Origin: Phyllobacterium pellucidum
GTDB taxonomy: Bacteria; Pseudomonadota; Alphaproteobacteria; Rhizobiales; Rhizobiaceae
Direction: 5' to 3'
DNA length: 64,000 nucleotides
NCBI RefSeq assembly: GCF_013327855.1
Contig: NZ_JABUMX010000001.1
Coordinates: forward strand, 62,001 to 126,000
The position numbers were made by a program, and so were the translations under genes. The notes beneath the pieces were generated by a model. That model saw nothing but the letters and a program-made list of their open reading frames with translations. It searched no databases and was not told the DNA's origin. The stretch's first letter is position 1. Each line of letters begins with the position of its first letter. Shown one piece after another: positions 25,447 through 36,786 of the stretch.

Positions 25447-27459
25447 TCACGCGAATTCCATGATGACTGCATCGACGGCGAGACTGTCGCCGATCCTGGC
25501 ATTGATCGCCGAAACAATGTGGTCGCGATCGGCGCGCAAAACGTTCTCCATCTTCATCGCCTCGACGATCGCAAGCGTTTCGCCGGCCTTCACTTCCTGC
25601 CCCACGGTCACATTGATCGACACGATCAGGCCGGGCATCGGGCAAAGCAGCAGCTTCGAGGTGTCAGGCGGCACCTTCACCGGCATCAGCTTCTCAAGTG
25701 CGGCGACGTGATTTTGCATGGCGTGGGCGGTAACCGACATGCCCTTCCAGTCGATACGCATGCCATTCAGCACCGGGCGAAGCTGCGCCTTGACGGAACG
25801 CTCGCCGATATAGCCGTCCCAGACCGCATCGCCGGGCTGCCAGTTGGCGCGAACCGTAACCGCTTTCTCGCCATGCAGCCTGAATTCCATTTTTGATGGC
25901 GGATGGGCCGTGCAGGCGTCGATATGGACAGGGACGTAGTCGTCGCCGATGCGGACTTCCCAATCCGCCCGAATTTTGCCTGTGTGCGGCCGCAGGCGAT
26001 CGTTGAGGCGGTCGAGACGCTCCTTGCGCACGAGTTCAACGGCAAGCGCCACGCAGGCAAGGACATCGCGATCCTCGTCCGCCGGGACCACGGGCTTGAA
26101 GCCATCGGGGAATTCTTCAGCTATGAACCCGGTGGAAAGTCGGCCCTCGCGCCAGCGGGGATGCTGCATCAGCGCGGCAAGGAAGGGAATATTATGCTCG
26201 ATGCCGTCGACGACGAACGCATCGAGAGCATCGGCCATTGCGTCGATGGCCTCAAGTCGGGTCGGCGCCCATGTGCAAAGCTTGGCGACCATCGGATCGT
26301 AGAACATGGAGATTTCCGACCCTTCGGTGACGCCCGTATCGTTGCGGATGATGGCTTTGCCCACTGGGCCTTCGCTGGGGGGCCGGTAGCGCGTGAGCCG
26401 GCCGATCGACGGCAGGAAGTTGCGATAGGGGTCTTCGGCGTAAAGACGGCTCTCCACCGCCCAGCCGTTAAGTTTGACATCAGCTTGTTCAAGGCCAAGC
26501 CTTTCGCCGGCGGCAATGCGGATCATCTGCTCGACCAGGTCGATGCCGGTGATGAGCTCGGTGACGGGATGCTCCACCTGCAGGCGCGTGTTCATTTCAA
26601 GGAAATAGAAGTTGCGGTCCTTGTCGACGATGAATTCGACGGTGCCGGCGCTCTGGTACTCGACCGCCTTTGCCAGCGCCACCGCCTGTTCGCCCATGGC
26701 CTTGCGAGTCGCCTCGTCAAGGAAGGGCGACGGCGCCTCCTCCACGACCTTCTGGTTGCGCCGCTGCACGGAGCATTCGCGCTCGCCGAGATAGATGCAG
26801 TTGCCGTGCGCATCGGCCAGCACCTGGATCTCGATATGACGCGGATCGACGACGAATTTCTCGATGAAGACGCGATCGTCACCAAAGGAGTTGCGCGCCT
26901 CGGACGTTGCCCGCTCGAAACCATCGCGCACCTCAGACTTGTCCCAGGCGATGCGCATGCCCTTGCCGCCGCCGCCTGCCGAAGCCTTGATCATCACCGG
27001 ATAGCCAATCTCGCCGGCGATCTTTTCGGCATGCGAGGCATCCTTGATGATGTCGAGGTAGCCCGGGACAGTGCTGACCTTCGCCTCGTTGGCGAATTTC
27101 TTGGACTCGATCTTGTCGCCCATGGCGATGATCGCCCTGGGCTTCGGCCCGATGAAAATAATGCCCTGCTTTTCCAGCGCTTCGCAGAAGGAAGCGCGCT
27201 CGGAAAGGAACCCATAGCCCGGATGTACGGCTTCGGCCCCGGTGGCCTTGCAAGCCGCAATGATCTTGTCGGCGACAAGATAGCTTTCGGACGCGGCGGA
27301 AGGGCCGATATGCACGGCCTCGTCGGCCATCTCCACGTGCACCGCATCGCGATCGGCGTCCGAATAGACAGCTACAGTGGCAATACCCATCTTGCGTGCG
27401 GTCTTGATGATGCGGCAGGCGATCTCGCCACGATTGGCGATCAGGATTTTCTTGAACAC
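25447..27459 (-). CDS. pccA: Propionyl-CoA carboxylase alpha subunit (biotin carboxylase plus biotin carrier)
   Basis: 670 aa. Residues 1-450 are the biotin carboxylase domain (ANRGEIACRI, ATP-binding KASAGGGGKGMR, EMNTRLQVEHPVTE), a BT/linker region follows, and the biotinyl domain at the C-terminus has EAMKMEN with Lys636 as the biotinylation site. It carboxylates biotin for transfer to propionyl-CoA by PccB, which is encoded 29 kb away at 56151 in this window. A methylcrotonyl-CoA or acetyl-CoA carboxylase role is possible, but length and linker resemble rhizobial PccA. GGGGAGGAC precedes the start. Confidence 0.87.
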   Translation of the reverse strand: MFKKILIANRGEIACRIIKTARKMGIATVAVYSDADRDAVHVEMADEAVHIGPSAASESYLVADKIIAACKATGAEAVHPGYGFLSERASFCEALEKQGIIFIGPKPRAIIAMGDKIESKKFANEAKVSTVPGYLDIIKDASHAEKIAGEIGYPVMIKASAGGGGKGMRIAWDKSEVRDGFERATSEARNSFGDDRVFIEKFVVDPRHIEIQVLADAHGNCIYLGERECSVQRRNQKVVEEAPSPFLDEATRKAMGEQAVALAKAVEYQSAGTVEFIVDKDRNFYFLEMNTRLQVEHPVTELITGIDLVEQMIRIAAGERLGLEQADVKLNGWAVESRLYAEDPYRNFLPSIGRLTRYRPPSEGPVGKAIIRNDTGVTEGSEISMFYDPMVAKLCTWAPTRLEAIDAMADALDAFVVDGIEHNIPFLAALMQHPRWREGRLSTGFIAEEFPDGFKPVVPADEDRDVLACVALAVELVRKERLDRLNDRLRPHTGKIRADWEVRIGDDYVPVHIDACTAHPPSKMEFRLHGEKAVTVRANWQPGDAVWDGYIGERSVKAQLRPVLNGMRIDWKGMSVTAHAMQNHVAALEKLMPVKVPPDTSKLLLCPMPGLIVSINVTVGQEVKAGETLAIVEAMKMENVLRADRDHIVSAINARIGDSLAVDAVIMEFA

Positions 27460-27489
27460 GTAAGTCCTCCCCGGAGCATGTTCCTGTTT

Positions 27490-28446
27490 CTATTGCCAAT
27501 CGCGCACTTGCTCAACAGGTTCTTCGGCAGTCGCTCCGGTTGCGTTGCGCTTCTTGCCCTCGCGCCAGACCACATAGGCGCCAGAACCGATAATGATCGC
27601 AATGCCCAGCCACTTCGAGGCGGACGGAAATTCGTTGAAGACGACAAGCCCGATGATCACGGCCATGACGATTTCGAGATATTGAAATGGCGCAAGCAGC
27701 GACGCCGGCGCAAGACGCGATGCGTGCACCACGAGCAGGTGCCCGCCGGTTGCGATCGCGCCGATCGCGAAAAGAAGCAGCCATGAGAGCCCGGCCGTCG
27801 GCCGGCCAAGCGTCATGTCGCTCACGCCGAATATTTGGCCGAGCATCAGCGCAATGATAACGGTGATCGTGCCGCCGATGCCGGCGTAAAGCTGCATGAC
27901 GAGCGGCGTATCCGCATCGCCATAGCGACGGTTCAATATCAGGTAGAAGGCAAAAAGCGTCGCGGTGGCGAGCGGCAGCAACGACACCCATCCGAAGAGT
28001 TCCCAGCTCGGCTGGATGACGATCAGGGTGCCGACGAAACCGATCGCGACAGCGCTGCGCCGGCGCCAGCCGACCTCTTCCTTGAGGATCAGTGCTGAAA
28101 GCAGGGTCAGCATCAGCGGTTCGACGAAAAAGACGGCCATTGCATCGGCAAGCGGCATGTATTTCACGGCTGCGAAGAAGCAGAGGCTGCCGATGCCCAT
28201 CAAAACGCCGCGAAACATATTGCCCCAGAGCTTTGCCGGTTTCAGCGAACGGGCGCCGCTGAGCGCGACGATAATCAACAGTGTCAACAGGGTTTGGACG
28301 ACGAAGCGCGACAGGGTTACAGTCGCGGGGGGCATGCTGTCGACGGTCGAAAGCCATTTGGCGATCGCATCCATCATCGGCAGGAAAAACATGGCCGCGG
28401 CCATTGCTGAAACGCCCCTCAACTGTTGCGAGGTCGTGTTTTCCAT
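27490..28446 (-). CDS. EamA/DMT-superfamily membrane transporter
   Basis: 318 aa from ATG 28446 (AAAGG upstream); the frame is open further upstream but that stretch has non-membrane, low-quality sequence. About ten membrane segments in two EamA halves (roughly residues 8-140 and 152-285), with a Lys/Arg-rich C-terminal tail. Family members export amino acids, metabolites or drugs; the substrate cannot be told here. It sits 30 bases upstream of pccA on the same strand, so co-transcription is possible. Confidence 0.82.
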   Translation of the reverse strand: MENTTSQQLRGVSAMAAAMFFLPMMDAIAKWLSTVDSMPPATVTLSRFVVQTLLTLLIIVALSGARSLKPAKLWGNMFRGVLMGIGSLCFFAAVKYMPLADAMAVFFVEPLMLTLLSALILKEEVGWRRRSAVAIGFVGTLIVIQPSWELFGWVSLLPLATATLFAFYLILNRRYGDADTPLVMQLYAGIGGTITVIIALMLGQIFGVSDMTLGRPTAGLSWLLLFAIGAIATGGHLLVVHASRLAPASLLAPFQYLEIVMAVIIGLVVFNEFPSASKWLGIAIIIGSGAYVVWREGKKRNATGATAEEPVEQVRDWQ

Positions 28447-28737
28447 GGCTTTGACCTTTCCGGATGAAGCAGGCGGGCGAGATGACTGCTGGCATATCGG
28501 CTCCGCAGAAAAAATCAATCGCTGGAGTGCCCCGGACATGGTGGTTCCTGGCCTCCTGACGCGGGCTGGATCCGAAAAGGTGAGTTTGAGGCTGAATGTT
28601 GCTTGATACGCCCGCGCGCATGGCATAGTCCTGTGGGTGAACACCAGAACAGACAGCGAACTCCCATCGCCTTTCCCCTCGGGGCATGCAAGGATTGCAG
28701 GTGATTCGAATTGGGATAGAATTGGCCGATCAAGACC

Positions 28738-30816
28738 ATGGATGACAGCAACGATCTATTTTCTGCAGTCGTAAAGACAGCCCGCGAACGCCAGGCGGCG
28801 GTACAGTCGCGTCCGGAAACGAGCGTGCCTGCATCATCCGAGCGATCAGTGCCGAGCGCGAAACTGCCGCAGAAGCAGGCCGCAGACAATAGTTACAGCG
28901 CTGCCGACATCGAGGTTCTCGAAGGGCTGGAACCGGTGCGTCGGCGTCCCGGCATGTATATTGGCGGCACGGACGAGCGGGCGCTGCATCATCTCTTTGC
29001 CGAAGTCATAGACAATGCCATGGACGAGGCGGTGGCGGGCCACGCCAATTTCATCGATATCGAGCTCGACGAACACGGATATCTGTCGGTAACGGACAAC
29101 GGCCGCGGCATCCCTGTCGACCCGCATCCCAAGTTCAAGGACAAGTCTGCCCTCGAAGTGATCATGACGACGCTACACTCGGGCGGAAAGTTCGACTCCA
29201 AGGTGTACGAGACCTCGGGCGGCTTGCATGGGGTCGGCGTCTCGGTCGTCAACGCGCTCTCCGATCATCTCGAAGTCGAAGTAGCACGCAATCGCAAGCT
29301 CTATCGCCAGCGATTTTCGCGCGGCAAACCGCTCGGCCGGATCGAAGAAGTTGGCGACGTTCAGAATCGCCGTGGCACCAAGGTGACGTTTCACCCCGAC
29401 GCGGAAATTTTTGGACAAGGCGCAAAATTCGATCCGGCGCGCATCTACAAAATGGCGCGCTCAAAGGCCTATCTTTTCGGCGGTGTGGAAATTCGCTGGA
29501 ATTGCGCGCCTTCATTGCTGGATCCGAAGGACCCGACGCCGGATAAGGCGGTTTTTCATTTTCCCGGTGGGCTCAAGGATTACCTCAGCAACTCGCTTGG
29601 TAAGGAATTTCAGGTCACTCGTGAAATGTTTGCGGGAAAGACGGAAAAGTCCGGAGGACACGGCGCGCTCGAATGGGCTGTGACCTGGCACGGTGGCGAC
29701 GGCTTCGTCCATTCCTATTGCAACACCATTCCGACTGGCGAAGGCGGCACCCATGAGGCGGGCTTGCGCATCGCCCTCACCCGCGGCCTGAAGGCCTATG
29801 CGGAGCTTGCCGGCAACAAGCGCGCCTCGATCATAACCACCGACGATGTGATGATCTCCTCTGCCGCAATGCTCTCCGTATTCATCCGGGAGCCGGAATT
29901 TGTCGGTCAGACCAAGGACAAGCTCGCGACGGTCGAAGCGCAGCGGATCGTCGAGAATGCCATTCGCGACCCGTTCGACCATTGGCTTGCCGCCTCGCCG
30001 CAAGAGGCGTCCAAGCTTCTCGACTGGGTGATCGACCGCGCGGACGAGCGGGTCAAGCGCCGGCAGGAAAAAGAGGTCAATCGCAAGTCCGCGGTCAAGA
30101 AGCTGCGGCTTCCCGGCAAGCTGGCCGATTGCAGCCAGACAGGAGCGATCGGCGCTGAACTTTTCATCGTCGAAGGTGATTCCGCTGGCGGATCGGCGAA
30201 GCAGGCGCGTGATCGCGCGACGCAGGCTGTGCTGCCCCTGCGCGGCAAGATCCTCAATGTCGTCAGCGCCGGCCGCGAGAAGATGACCGCCAACCAGCAG
30301 ATCAGCGATCTTATCCTGGCGCTGGGCTGTGGCACGCGATCGAAATATCGCGATGAGGACCTGCGCTATGACCGCGTTATCATCATGACCGACGCCGATG
30401 TCGACGGCGCGCATATCGCATCGCTGCTCATCACCTTTTTCTATCAGGAAATGCCGGATCTCATCCGCAACGGCCACCTGTTCCTCGGCGTGCCGCCGCT
30501 CTATCGCATCGCGCAAGGCGGCAAGGTCGCCTATGCCCGCAATGATGCGCACAAGGACGAACTCCTGAAGACCGAGTTTACCGGCAAGGGCAAGGTCGAG
30601 ATCGGCCGGTTCAAGGGCCTCGGCGAAATGCGCGCCGACCAGCTCAAGGAAACGACGATGGACCGGCGCAAGCGTACGCTGCTTCGGGTCCAGATCGACG
30701 AGGAATGGATCAACGAGACCAAGCTTGCCGTGGACGATCTCATGGGCACGCGCCCCGACGCCCGTTTCCGGTTCATTCAGGATCGCGCGGCATTCGTCGA
30801 AGAACTCGATATTTGA
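28738..30816 (+). CDS. parE: DNA topoisomerase IV subunit B
   Basis: 692 aa. The GHKL ATPase domain shows EVIDNAMDEA, NGRGIPVD and GGLHGVGVSVVNALS; the TOPRIM domain has EGDSAGGSAKQARDR and DADVDGAHI; the C-terminal gyrB segment has GRFKGLGEM. With ParC it decatenates replicated chromosomes. The length and PLRGKILNV spacing fit ParE rather than GyrB (about 800 aa). The first 45 residues before AADIEVLEGLEPVRRRP are a loosely conserved extension. No strong ribosome site precedes ATG 28738. Confidence 0.92.
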   Translation: MDDSNDLFSAVVKTARERQAAVQSRPETSVPASSERSVPSAKLPQKQAADNSYSAADIEVLEGLEPVRRRPGMYIGGTDERALHHLFAEVIDNAMDEAVAGHANFIDIELDEHGYLSVTDNGRGIPVDPHPKFKDKSALEVIMTTLHSGGKFDSKVYETSGGLHGVGVSVVNALSDHLEVEVARNRKLYRQRFSRGKPLGRIEEVGDVQNRRGTKVTFHPDAEIFGQGAKFDPARIYKMARSKAYLFGGVEIRWNCAPSLLDPKDPTPDKAVFHFPGGLKDYLSNSLGKEFQVTREMFAGKTEKSGGHGALEWAVTWHGGDGFVHSYCNTIPTGEGGTHEAGLRIALTRGLKAYAELAGNKRASIITTDDVMISSAAMLSVFIREPEFVGQTKDKLATVEAQRIVENAIRDPFDHWLAASPQEASKLLDWVIDRADERVKRRQEKEVNRKSAVKKLRLPGKLADCSQTGAIGAELFIVEGDSAGGSAKQARDRATQAVLPLRGKILNVVSAGREKMTANQQISDLILALGCGTRSKYRDEDLRYDRVIIMTDADVDGAHIASLLITFFYQEMPDLIRNGHLFLGVPPLYRIAQGGKVAYARNDAHKDELLKTEFTGKGKVEIGRFKGLGEMRADQLKETTMDRRKRTLLRVQIDEEWINETKLAVDDLMGTRPDARFRFIQDRAAFVEELDI

Positions 30817-30992
30817 GCTGAACTGATCTGGTTCTGCTCTTTTTTGGCCTGCGTCGCGGGCCCTCATGTGCTGCGACGCATCTCCGGTGCTTGTCACATA
30901 TCTATTTTATAACAATGCAATATTCAGCGTCTCGGAGCTCATATTCGCCGAGCAACAACTTAATCGATCACAATTTTATTTAAGGAATTGCC

Positions 30993-31409
30993 ATGGGCCA
31001 GAAGATTGATCAATTCACCGAAAGCCTCCGTCTCAAGCTGACCGCTGCTAGCGAAAATCTGGATAGTCTCAAAGCCAAAATTGACGGCAAAGTCGACGAT
31101 GCAGAGCAGGATGTGCGTGCCCGTCTCGATGAAGTGAAAGGCCGTATAGACGAGGGCAAGGCCTCGGTTGCAGCAGCAAACTCCCGGATCAAGAACTGGG
31201 TCGATGCCAAGAAGGCGGCAACGGACGAGCAGATTTCCGCGTGGAAGACGCAGCTCGAAGTCGACCGCCTCGAGGATCGCGCCGTATTGGCCGAAGAATA
31301 TGCGCTCGCTGCGCGCGAAGTCGCCGCCGCTGCTATCGACGACGCGGAAGAAGCGTCACTTGAGGCATGGCTTGCCCGCAAGGATGCTGACACCGCAGCC
31401 GGCAAGTAA
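30993..31409 (+). CDS. Helical, charged small protein of unknown function
   Basis: 138 aa, no cysteine, rich in Ala, Lys, Asp and Glu and almost without Gly or Pro in its middle, so it should be a long amphipathic helix or coiled coil (regular hydrophobic spacing over residues 5-120). TTAAGGA lies 7 bases before the ATG. No signal peptide or membrane segment. The composition resembles phasin-like or apolipoprotein-like proteins that coat surfaces, but no motif fixes a role. It stands alone between parE and a convergent lpd gene. Confidence 0.75.
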   Translation: MGQKIDQFTESLRLKLTAASENLDSLKAKIDGKVDDAEQDVRARLDEVKGRIDEGKASVAAANSRIKNWVDAKKAATDEQISAWKTQLEVDRLEDRAVLAEEYALAAREVAAAAIDDAEEASLEAWLARKDADTAAGK

Positions 31410-31474
31410 CGCTCGCCCGTTAGGCCTGAAGAACTTCATCCGGCGCTGACGCGTCGGGTGGGGCCTACCTAGCG

Positions 31475-31500
31475 TCGCAGGTTACCGGAAAAACCTGCGA
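31475..31500. terminator. Hairpin between convergent helical-protein and lpd genes
   Basis: TCGCAGGTT, an 8-base loop and AACCTGCGA form a perfect 9-base-pair stem. There is no T tract longer than two after it on either strand, so it may act as a transcript-end stabiliser or a weak terminator. Confidence 0.4.
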
Positions 31501-31524
31501 TCCTTCGAGCAGGCGGGCTCCTGT

Positions 31525-32922
31525 TTAGATATGCAATGCGTGCCCGAGCGCCTTCAGGCAGGCTTCGTGGAAGCCCTCGCTCTGCGTCGGGTGCGCATGG
31601 ATCGTACCAGTGATGTCTTCGAGGCGAGCGCCCATTTCGAGCGCCAGCGCAAATGCTGCCGAAAGCTCCGACACGCCCTTGCCAACCGCCTGGATGCCAA
31701 GGATCAGGTGATTGCCTGCGGCTGCCACCACGCGCACGAAGCCTTCCTCGCCTTCCTGCGTCATGGCGCGGCCATTGGCAACGAAGGGAAACAGTCCCAC
31801 CTTGACCTCGTGACCGGCGGCCTTTGCCTCGTCCGGCGAAAGGCCGACCGATACGATCTCCGGATCGGTGAAGCAGACTGCGGCGATGGCCCGCTTGTCC
31901 CAGCTGCGATTTTCGCCGGCCACGATCTCAGCCACCATTTCGCCCTGCGCCATGGCGCGATGTGCGAGCATCGGCTCGCCGGTCACGTCGCCGATCGCAT
32001 AGATGCCACGCATCGACGTGCGGCATTTGTCATCGATGCGGACAAAGCGTCCATCCATGTCGATGTCGATCTCCTCAAGCCCCCAACCCGAGGTCACCGG
32101 CTTGCGGCCGACAGTCACCAGAACCTTGTCGGCCGGGATCTTGTCGTCATTGCCATCGGCGGTTTCAATCAGGAGCGCATCGCCCTTGGCGCTCATGCCC
32201 TTGGCCTTGGCGCCGGTCAGCACCATGACGCCAAGTTCGGAAAGGCTGCGCGATACCGGCCGTGTCAGTTCCGCATCATATTGCGGCAGGATTTTTGGCA
32301 ATGCCTCGACGACAGTGACCTTCGAGCCAAGTTTTGCATAGGCCGTGCCGAGTTCAAGCCCGATGTACCCGCCCCCGACCACGACAAGCTTCTCGGGCAC
32401 GTCGCGCAGGGCGAGGGCTTCGGCCGAGGAAATGATGTTTTCGCCGAACGGCAATGACGGAATCTCCACGGGCGCCGATCCAGTGGCGATTACGATATTT
32501 TCAGCGCGAATGATCTGCTGTCCGGTCAAGGTCTCGACTTCGACCGTCTTGCCGTCGCGGAATTTTGCCTTGCCGGTAACAATCTTGACGTTGGCCTTCT
32601 TCAAAAGCCCAGCGACGCCATTGTTGAGGCGGCTGACGATGCCGTCCTTCCAGGCAATGGTCTTCGAGAAATCGATGGATGGTTCTTTCAGTGAAATGCC
32701 GAGCGGGGTTTGCCCCGCGGCAAAATGCGCGACCTTGGCAAACTCGTCGGCTGCGTGGATCAAGGCTTTCGATGGTATGCAGCCGACGAGCAGGCACGTT
32801 CCGCCCACCTTGACCGCTTCTACGATCACGGTATCGACGTTAAGCTGGCCGGCGCGAATGGCGCAGACATAACCGCCCGGCCCTGCCCCGATCACCAGCA
32901 ATTTGCAGGAAATGTCCTTCAT
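31525..32922 (-). CDS. lpd: Dihydrolipoyl dehydrogenase (E3) of the branched-chain 2-oxoacid dehydrogenase complex
   Basis: 465 aa. FAD motif GAGPGGYVCAIRA (residues 12-24), redox-active CLLVGC disulfide at about 43-48, NAD motif VVGGGYIGLELG, and the C-terminal His-Glu pair in HAHPTQSEG. It reoxidises the dihydrolipoyl arm of E2 with NAD+. It is the last gene of the bkd operon, three bases after the E2 gene, and is therefore assigned as the complex-specific E3. Confidence 0.93.
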   Translation of the reverse strand: MKDISCKLLVIGAGPGGYVCAIRAGQLNVDTVIVEAVKVGGTCLLVGCIPSKALIHAADEFAKVAHFAAGQTPLGISLKEPSIDFSKTIAWKDGIVSRLNNGVAGLLKKANVKIVTGKAKFRDGKTVEVETLTGQQIIRAENIVIATGSAPVEIPSLPFGENIISSAEALALRDVPEKLVVVGGGYIGLELGTAYAKLGSKVTVVEALPKILPQYDAELTRPVSRSLSELGVMVLTGAKAKGMSAKGDALLIETADGNDDKIPADKVLVTVGRKPVTSGWGLEEIDIDMDGRFVRIDDKCRTSMRGIYAIGDVTGEPMLAHRAMAQGEMVAEIVAGENRSWDKRAIAAVCFTDPEIVSVGLSPDEAKAAGHEVKVGLFPFVANGRAMTQEGEEGFVRVVAAAGNHLILGIQAVGKGVSELSAAFALALEMGARLEDITGTIHAHPTQSEGFHEACLKALGHALHI

Positions 32923-32925
32923 AGG

Positions 32926-34221
32926 TCAGCCCTCCACGAAGATCAGCGCAGGCGTTTCGAGCAGCGTCTTGATCCGCTGGATAAAAACTGCGGCGTCCCA
33001 GCCGTCGATGACGCGATGGTCGAAACTGGATGACAGGTTCATCATCTTGCGCGGAATGAAATTCGTCCCGTCCCAAACCGGACGTACCATGATCTTGTTG
33101 ACGCCGATGATCGCGACCTCCGGATAGTTTATAACCGGGGTCGTCACCACGCCCCCCATGCTGCCGAGCGACGTTATGGTGATCGTCGAGCCGGTCAGTT
33201 GTTCACGCGTGGCAGAACCCGTCTTTGCAGCATCCGCAAGCAGATTGACCTCAGCCGCGCTGTCCCAGAGCGTGCGCGCCTCGGCATGCTTCACTACCGG
33301 CACCACCAGTCCGTTCGGGGTCTGCGCCGCAATGCCAATGTGCACACCGCCATACTGGTTGATGATGTTGGCCTCGTCGTCGTATAGCGCATTGAGGTTT
33401 GGTTGGTCGGCGATGGCCTTGACCATTGCCCGCATCAGGAACGGAAGAATCGTGAGCTTCGCCTGCTCGGCGCGCTTCTTGGCATTGAGCGTCGCGCGCA
33501 GTTCCTCAAGCGCGGTGACGTCGATCTCCTCGACATAGGTAATGTGCGGGATGTGAGACTTGGCGATCGCCATTTTCTCGGCAATCTTGCGCCGAAGACC
33601 GACAACCTTGATCTCCTTGATCGAATTGTCCGGAGCAAGCGCCGCAGCGCCCGGACGCTGCGAGCCACGGGCGAAGAAAGCCTCTAAATCCTCATGGGTG
33701 ATGCGTCCGGCAGGTCCGGTACCGCTTACCTGCCGCAGATCGACGCCGGCTTCCCTGGCGCGCAGCCGGATTGCAGGCGAAGCGAGCGGCTTTTCGCCCT
33801 CACCGCGCGGCGCAACTCCGCTGAGGGGCGGTGCCATCACGCGGGGCGGCTCGGCGACTGCTGCCGGCTTGGCCTTGGGCTTTTCTACCTCTGCCTTCGC
33901 CGGTTCGAACTTCTTTTCCGGCTGCGGGGCTGCAGTCTCGCTTTTGGCGGGCTTGGCCGGTTCAGGTGCATGACCCTCACCTTCAATCTTAAGGCGCACC
34001 AGCGGCGAACCGATGGCTATCACCTCGCCGATTTCACCGCCGAGCCAGAGGATTTCGCCATCCACGGGCGAAGGAATTTCGACGGTTGCCTTGTCGGTCA
34101 TGACGGCGGCAAGCACCGTATCCTCGCGCACGAGGTCGCCGATCTTTACGTTCCATTCGACGAGTTCGGCCTCCGCAACGCCTTCACCGACATCCGGCAG
34201 CTTGATGACATATTCTCCCAT
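32926..34221 (-). CDS. bkdB: Dihydrolipoamide acyltransferase (E2) of the branched-chain 2-oxoacid dehydrogenase complex
   Basis: 431 aa. One N-terminal lipoyl domain with Lys in MTDKATVEIPSP (about residue 44), an Ala/Pro/Lys-rich linker, a peripheral-subunit-binding domain (ASPAIRLRAREAGVDLRQV, about 146-165), and a C-terminal catalytic domain ending in the HRVIDGW active site. A single lipoyl domain and these neighbours point to the branched-chain complex rather than pyruvate dehydrogenase. Nine bases from the E1 beta gene. It needs lipoylation, to which LipB (24711) contributes. Confidence 0.9.
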   Translation of the reverse strand: MGEYVIKLPDVGEGVAEAELVEWNVKIGDLVREDTVLAAVMTDKATVEIPSPVDGEILWLGGEIGEVIAIGSPLVRLKIEGEGHAPEPAKPAKSETAAPQPEKKFEPAKAEVEKPKAKPAAVAEPPRVMAPPLSGVAPRGEGEKPLASPAIRLRAREAGVDLRQVSGTGPAGRITHEDLEAFFARGSQRPGAAALAPDNSIKEIKVVGLRRKIAEKMAIAKSHIPHITYVEEIDVTALEELRATLNAKKRAEQAKLTILPFLMRAMVKAIADQPNLNALYDDEANIINQYGGVHIGIAAQTPNGLVVPVVKHAEARTLWDSAAEVNLLADAAKTGSATREQLTGSTITITSLGSMGGVVTTPVINYPEVAIIGVNKIMVRPVWDGTNFIPRKMMNLSSSFDHRVIDGWDAAVFIQRIKTLLETPALIFVEG

Positions 34222-34230
34222 CTTCTGCTC

Positions 34231-35244
34231 CTATCCTTCCAGCGTTTCGACAAGGGCGCGACCGACACGCGCTGGACCCGGGAAATAGTCCCATTCCTGC
34301 GCATGCGGATAGGGCGTATCCCAGCCGGCGACGCGAGCAACCGGCGCTTCCAGCTTGTAGAAGCAGTGTTCCTGAACCAGAGCTGCTAGTTCCGCCCCAA
34401 AGCCGGACGTCAGGGTCGCTTCGTGAATTATGACACAGCGCCCCGTCTTGCTGACCGATTCGACGATCGTTTCGAGGTCAAGCGGCAGCAGCGTCCTAAG
34501 ATCGATGATTTCGGCGTCGATGCCGTGCTCCTCGGCAGCAGCTTCTGCGACATAGACCATTGTACCGTAGGCAAGGATCGTCATCTGTTTGCCCTCGCGC
34601 CGCTTGATAGCCTTGCCAAGCGGCACAGTATAATGACCGTCCGGCACGTCGCCGAGATCATGCTTGGACCACGGCGTGACGGGACGATCATGGTGGCCGT
34701 CAAACGGTCCGTTATAGAGGCGTTTCGGCTCGAGGAAGATCACCGGATCCGGATCCTCGATCGCGGATATGAGAAGTCCCTTCGCATCGTGCGGGTTGGA
34801 TGGGACCACCACCTTTAGGCCCGATACATGGGTGAAAAGAGCTTCCGGGCTTTGGCTATGCGTCTGCCCTCCAAAGATGCCGCCGCCTGTCGGCATGCGG
34901 ATAACGATGGGGCAGGTAAAGCCGCCATTGGACCGGTAGCGCAAGCGGGCTGCTTCGGAGACGATCTGGTCATATGCCGGATAAACGTAATCGGCGAACT
35001 GGATCTCGACGCAGGGCTTCAAGCCATAGGCGGCCATGCCGATCGCAGCGCCGACGATGCCGGCCTCGCTGATCGGCGCATCGAAGCAGCGTGTCTTGCC
35101 GTACTTCGCCTGCAGCCCTTGCGTACAGCGGAAGACACCGCCGAAGAAGCCGACATCCTCGCCGAAGACGACGACGTCATCGTCGCGCTCCATGGTGATA
35201 TCCATCGCGTCGCGGATGGCTTCGATCATCGTTTTGCGGGCCAT
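34231..35244 (-). CDS. bkdA2: 2-oxoisovalerate dehydrogenase E1 beta subunit
   Basis: 337 aa transketolase-type beta subunit (MIEAIRDAMDITMERDDDVVVFGEDVG at the N-terminus in part; YKLEAPVARVAGWDTPYP near the C-terminus). It pairs with E1 alpha to decarboxylate branched-chain 2-oxo acids and acylate the lipoyl arm. It sits three bases after the E1 alpha gene, with the normal order alpha, beta, E2, E3. Confidence 0.92.
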   Translation of the reverse strand: MARKTMIEAIRDAMDITMERDDDVVVFGEDVGFFGGVFRCTQGLQAKYGKTRCFDAPISEAGIVGAAIGMAAYGLKPCVEIQFADYVYPAYDQIVSEAARLRYRSNGGFTCPIVIRMPTGGGIFGGQTHSQSPEALFTHVSGLKVVVPSNPHDAKGLLISAIEDPDPVIFLEPKRLYNGPFDGHHDRPVTPWSKHDLGDVPDGHYTVPLGKAIKRREGKQMTILAYGTMVYVAEAAAEEHGIDAEIIDLRTLLPLDLETIVESVSKTGRCVIIHEATLTSGFGAELAALVQEHCFYKLEAPVARVAGWDTPYPHAQEWDYFPGPARVGRALVETLEG

Positions 35245-35247
35245 GGA

Positions 35248-36786
<1,539 letters not shown>

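Noticed and set aside
25903..27786. A 627-codon plus-strand frame opposite pccA
   Set aside because: Antisense to an intact biotin carboxylase; Arg/His-rich composition typical of shadow frames.
30851..30879. Inverted repeat GCGTCGC/GCGACGC after parE
   Set aside because: The long loop and a T run that lies before instead of after the stem do not fit an intrinsic terminator for parE.
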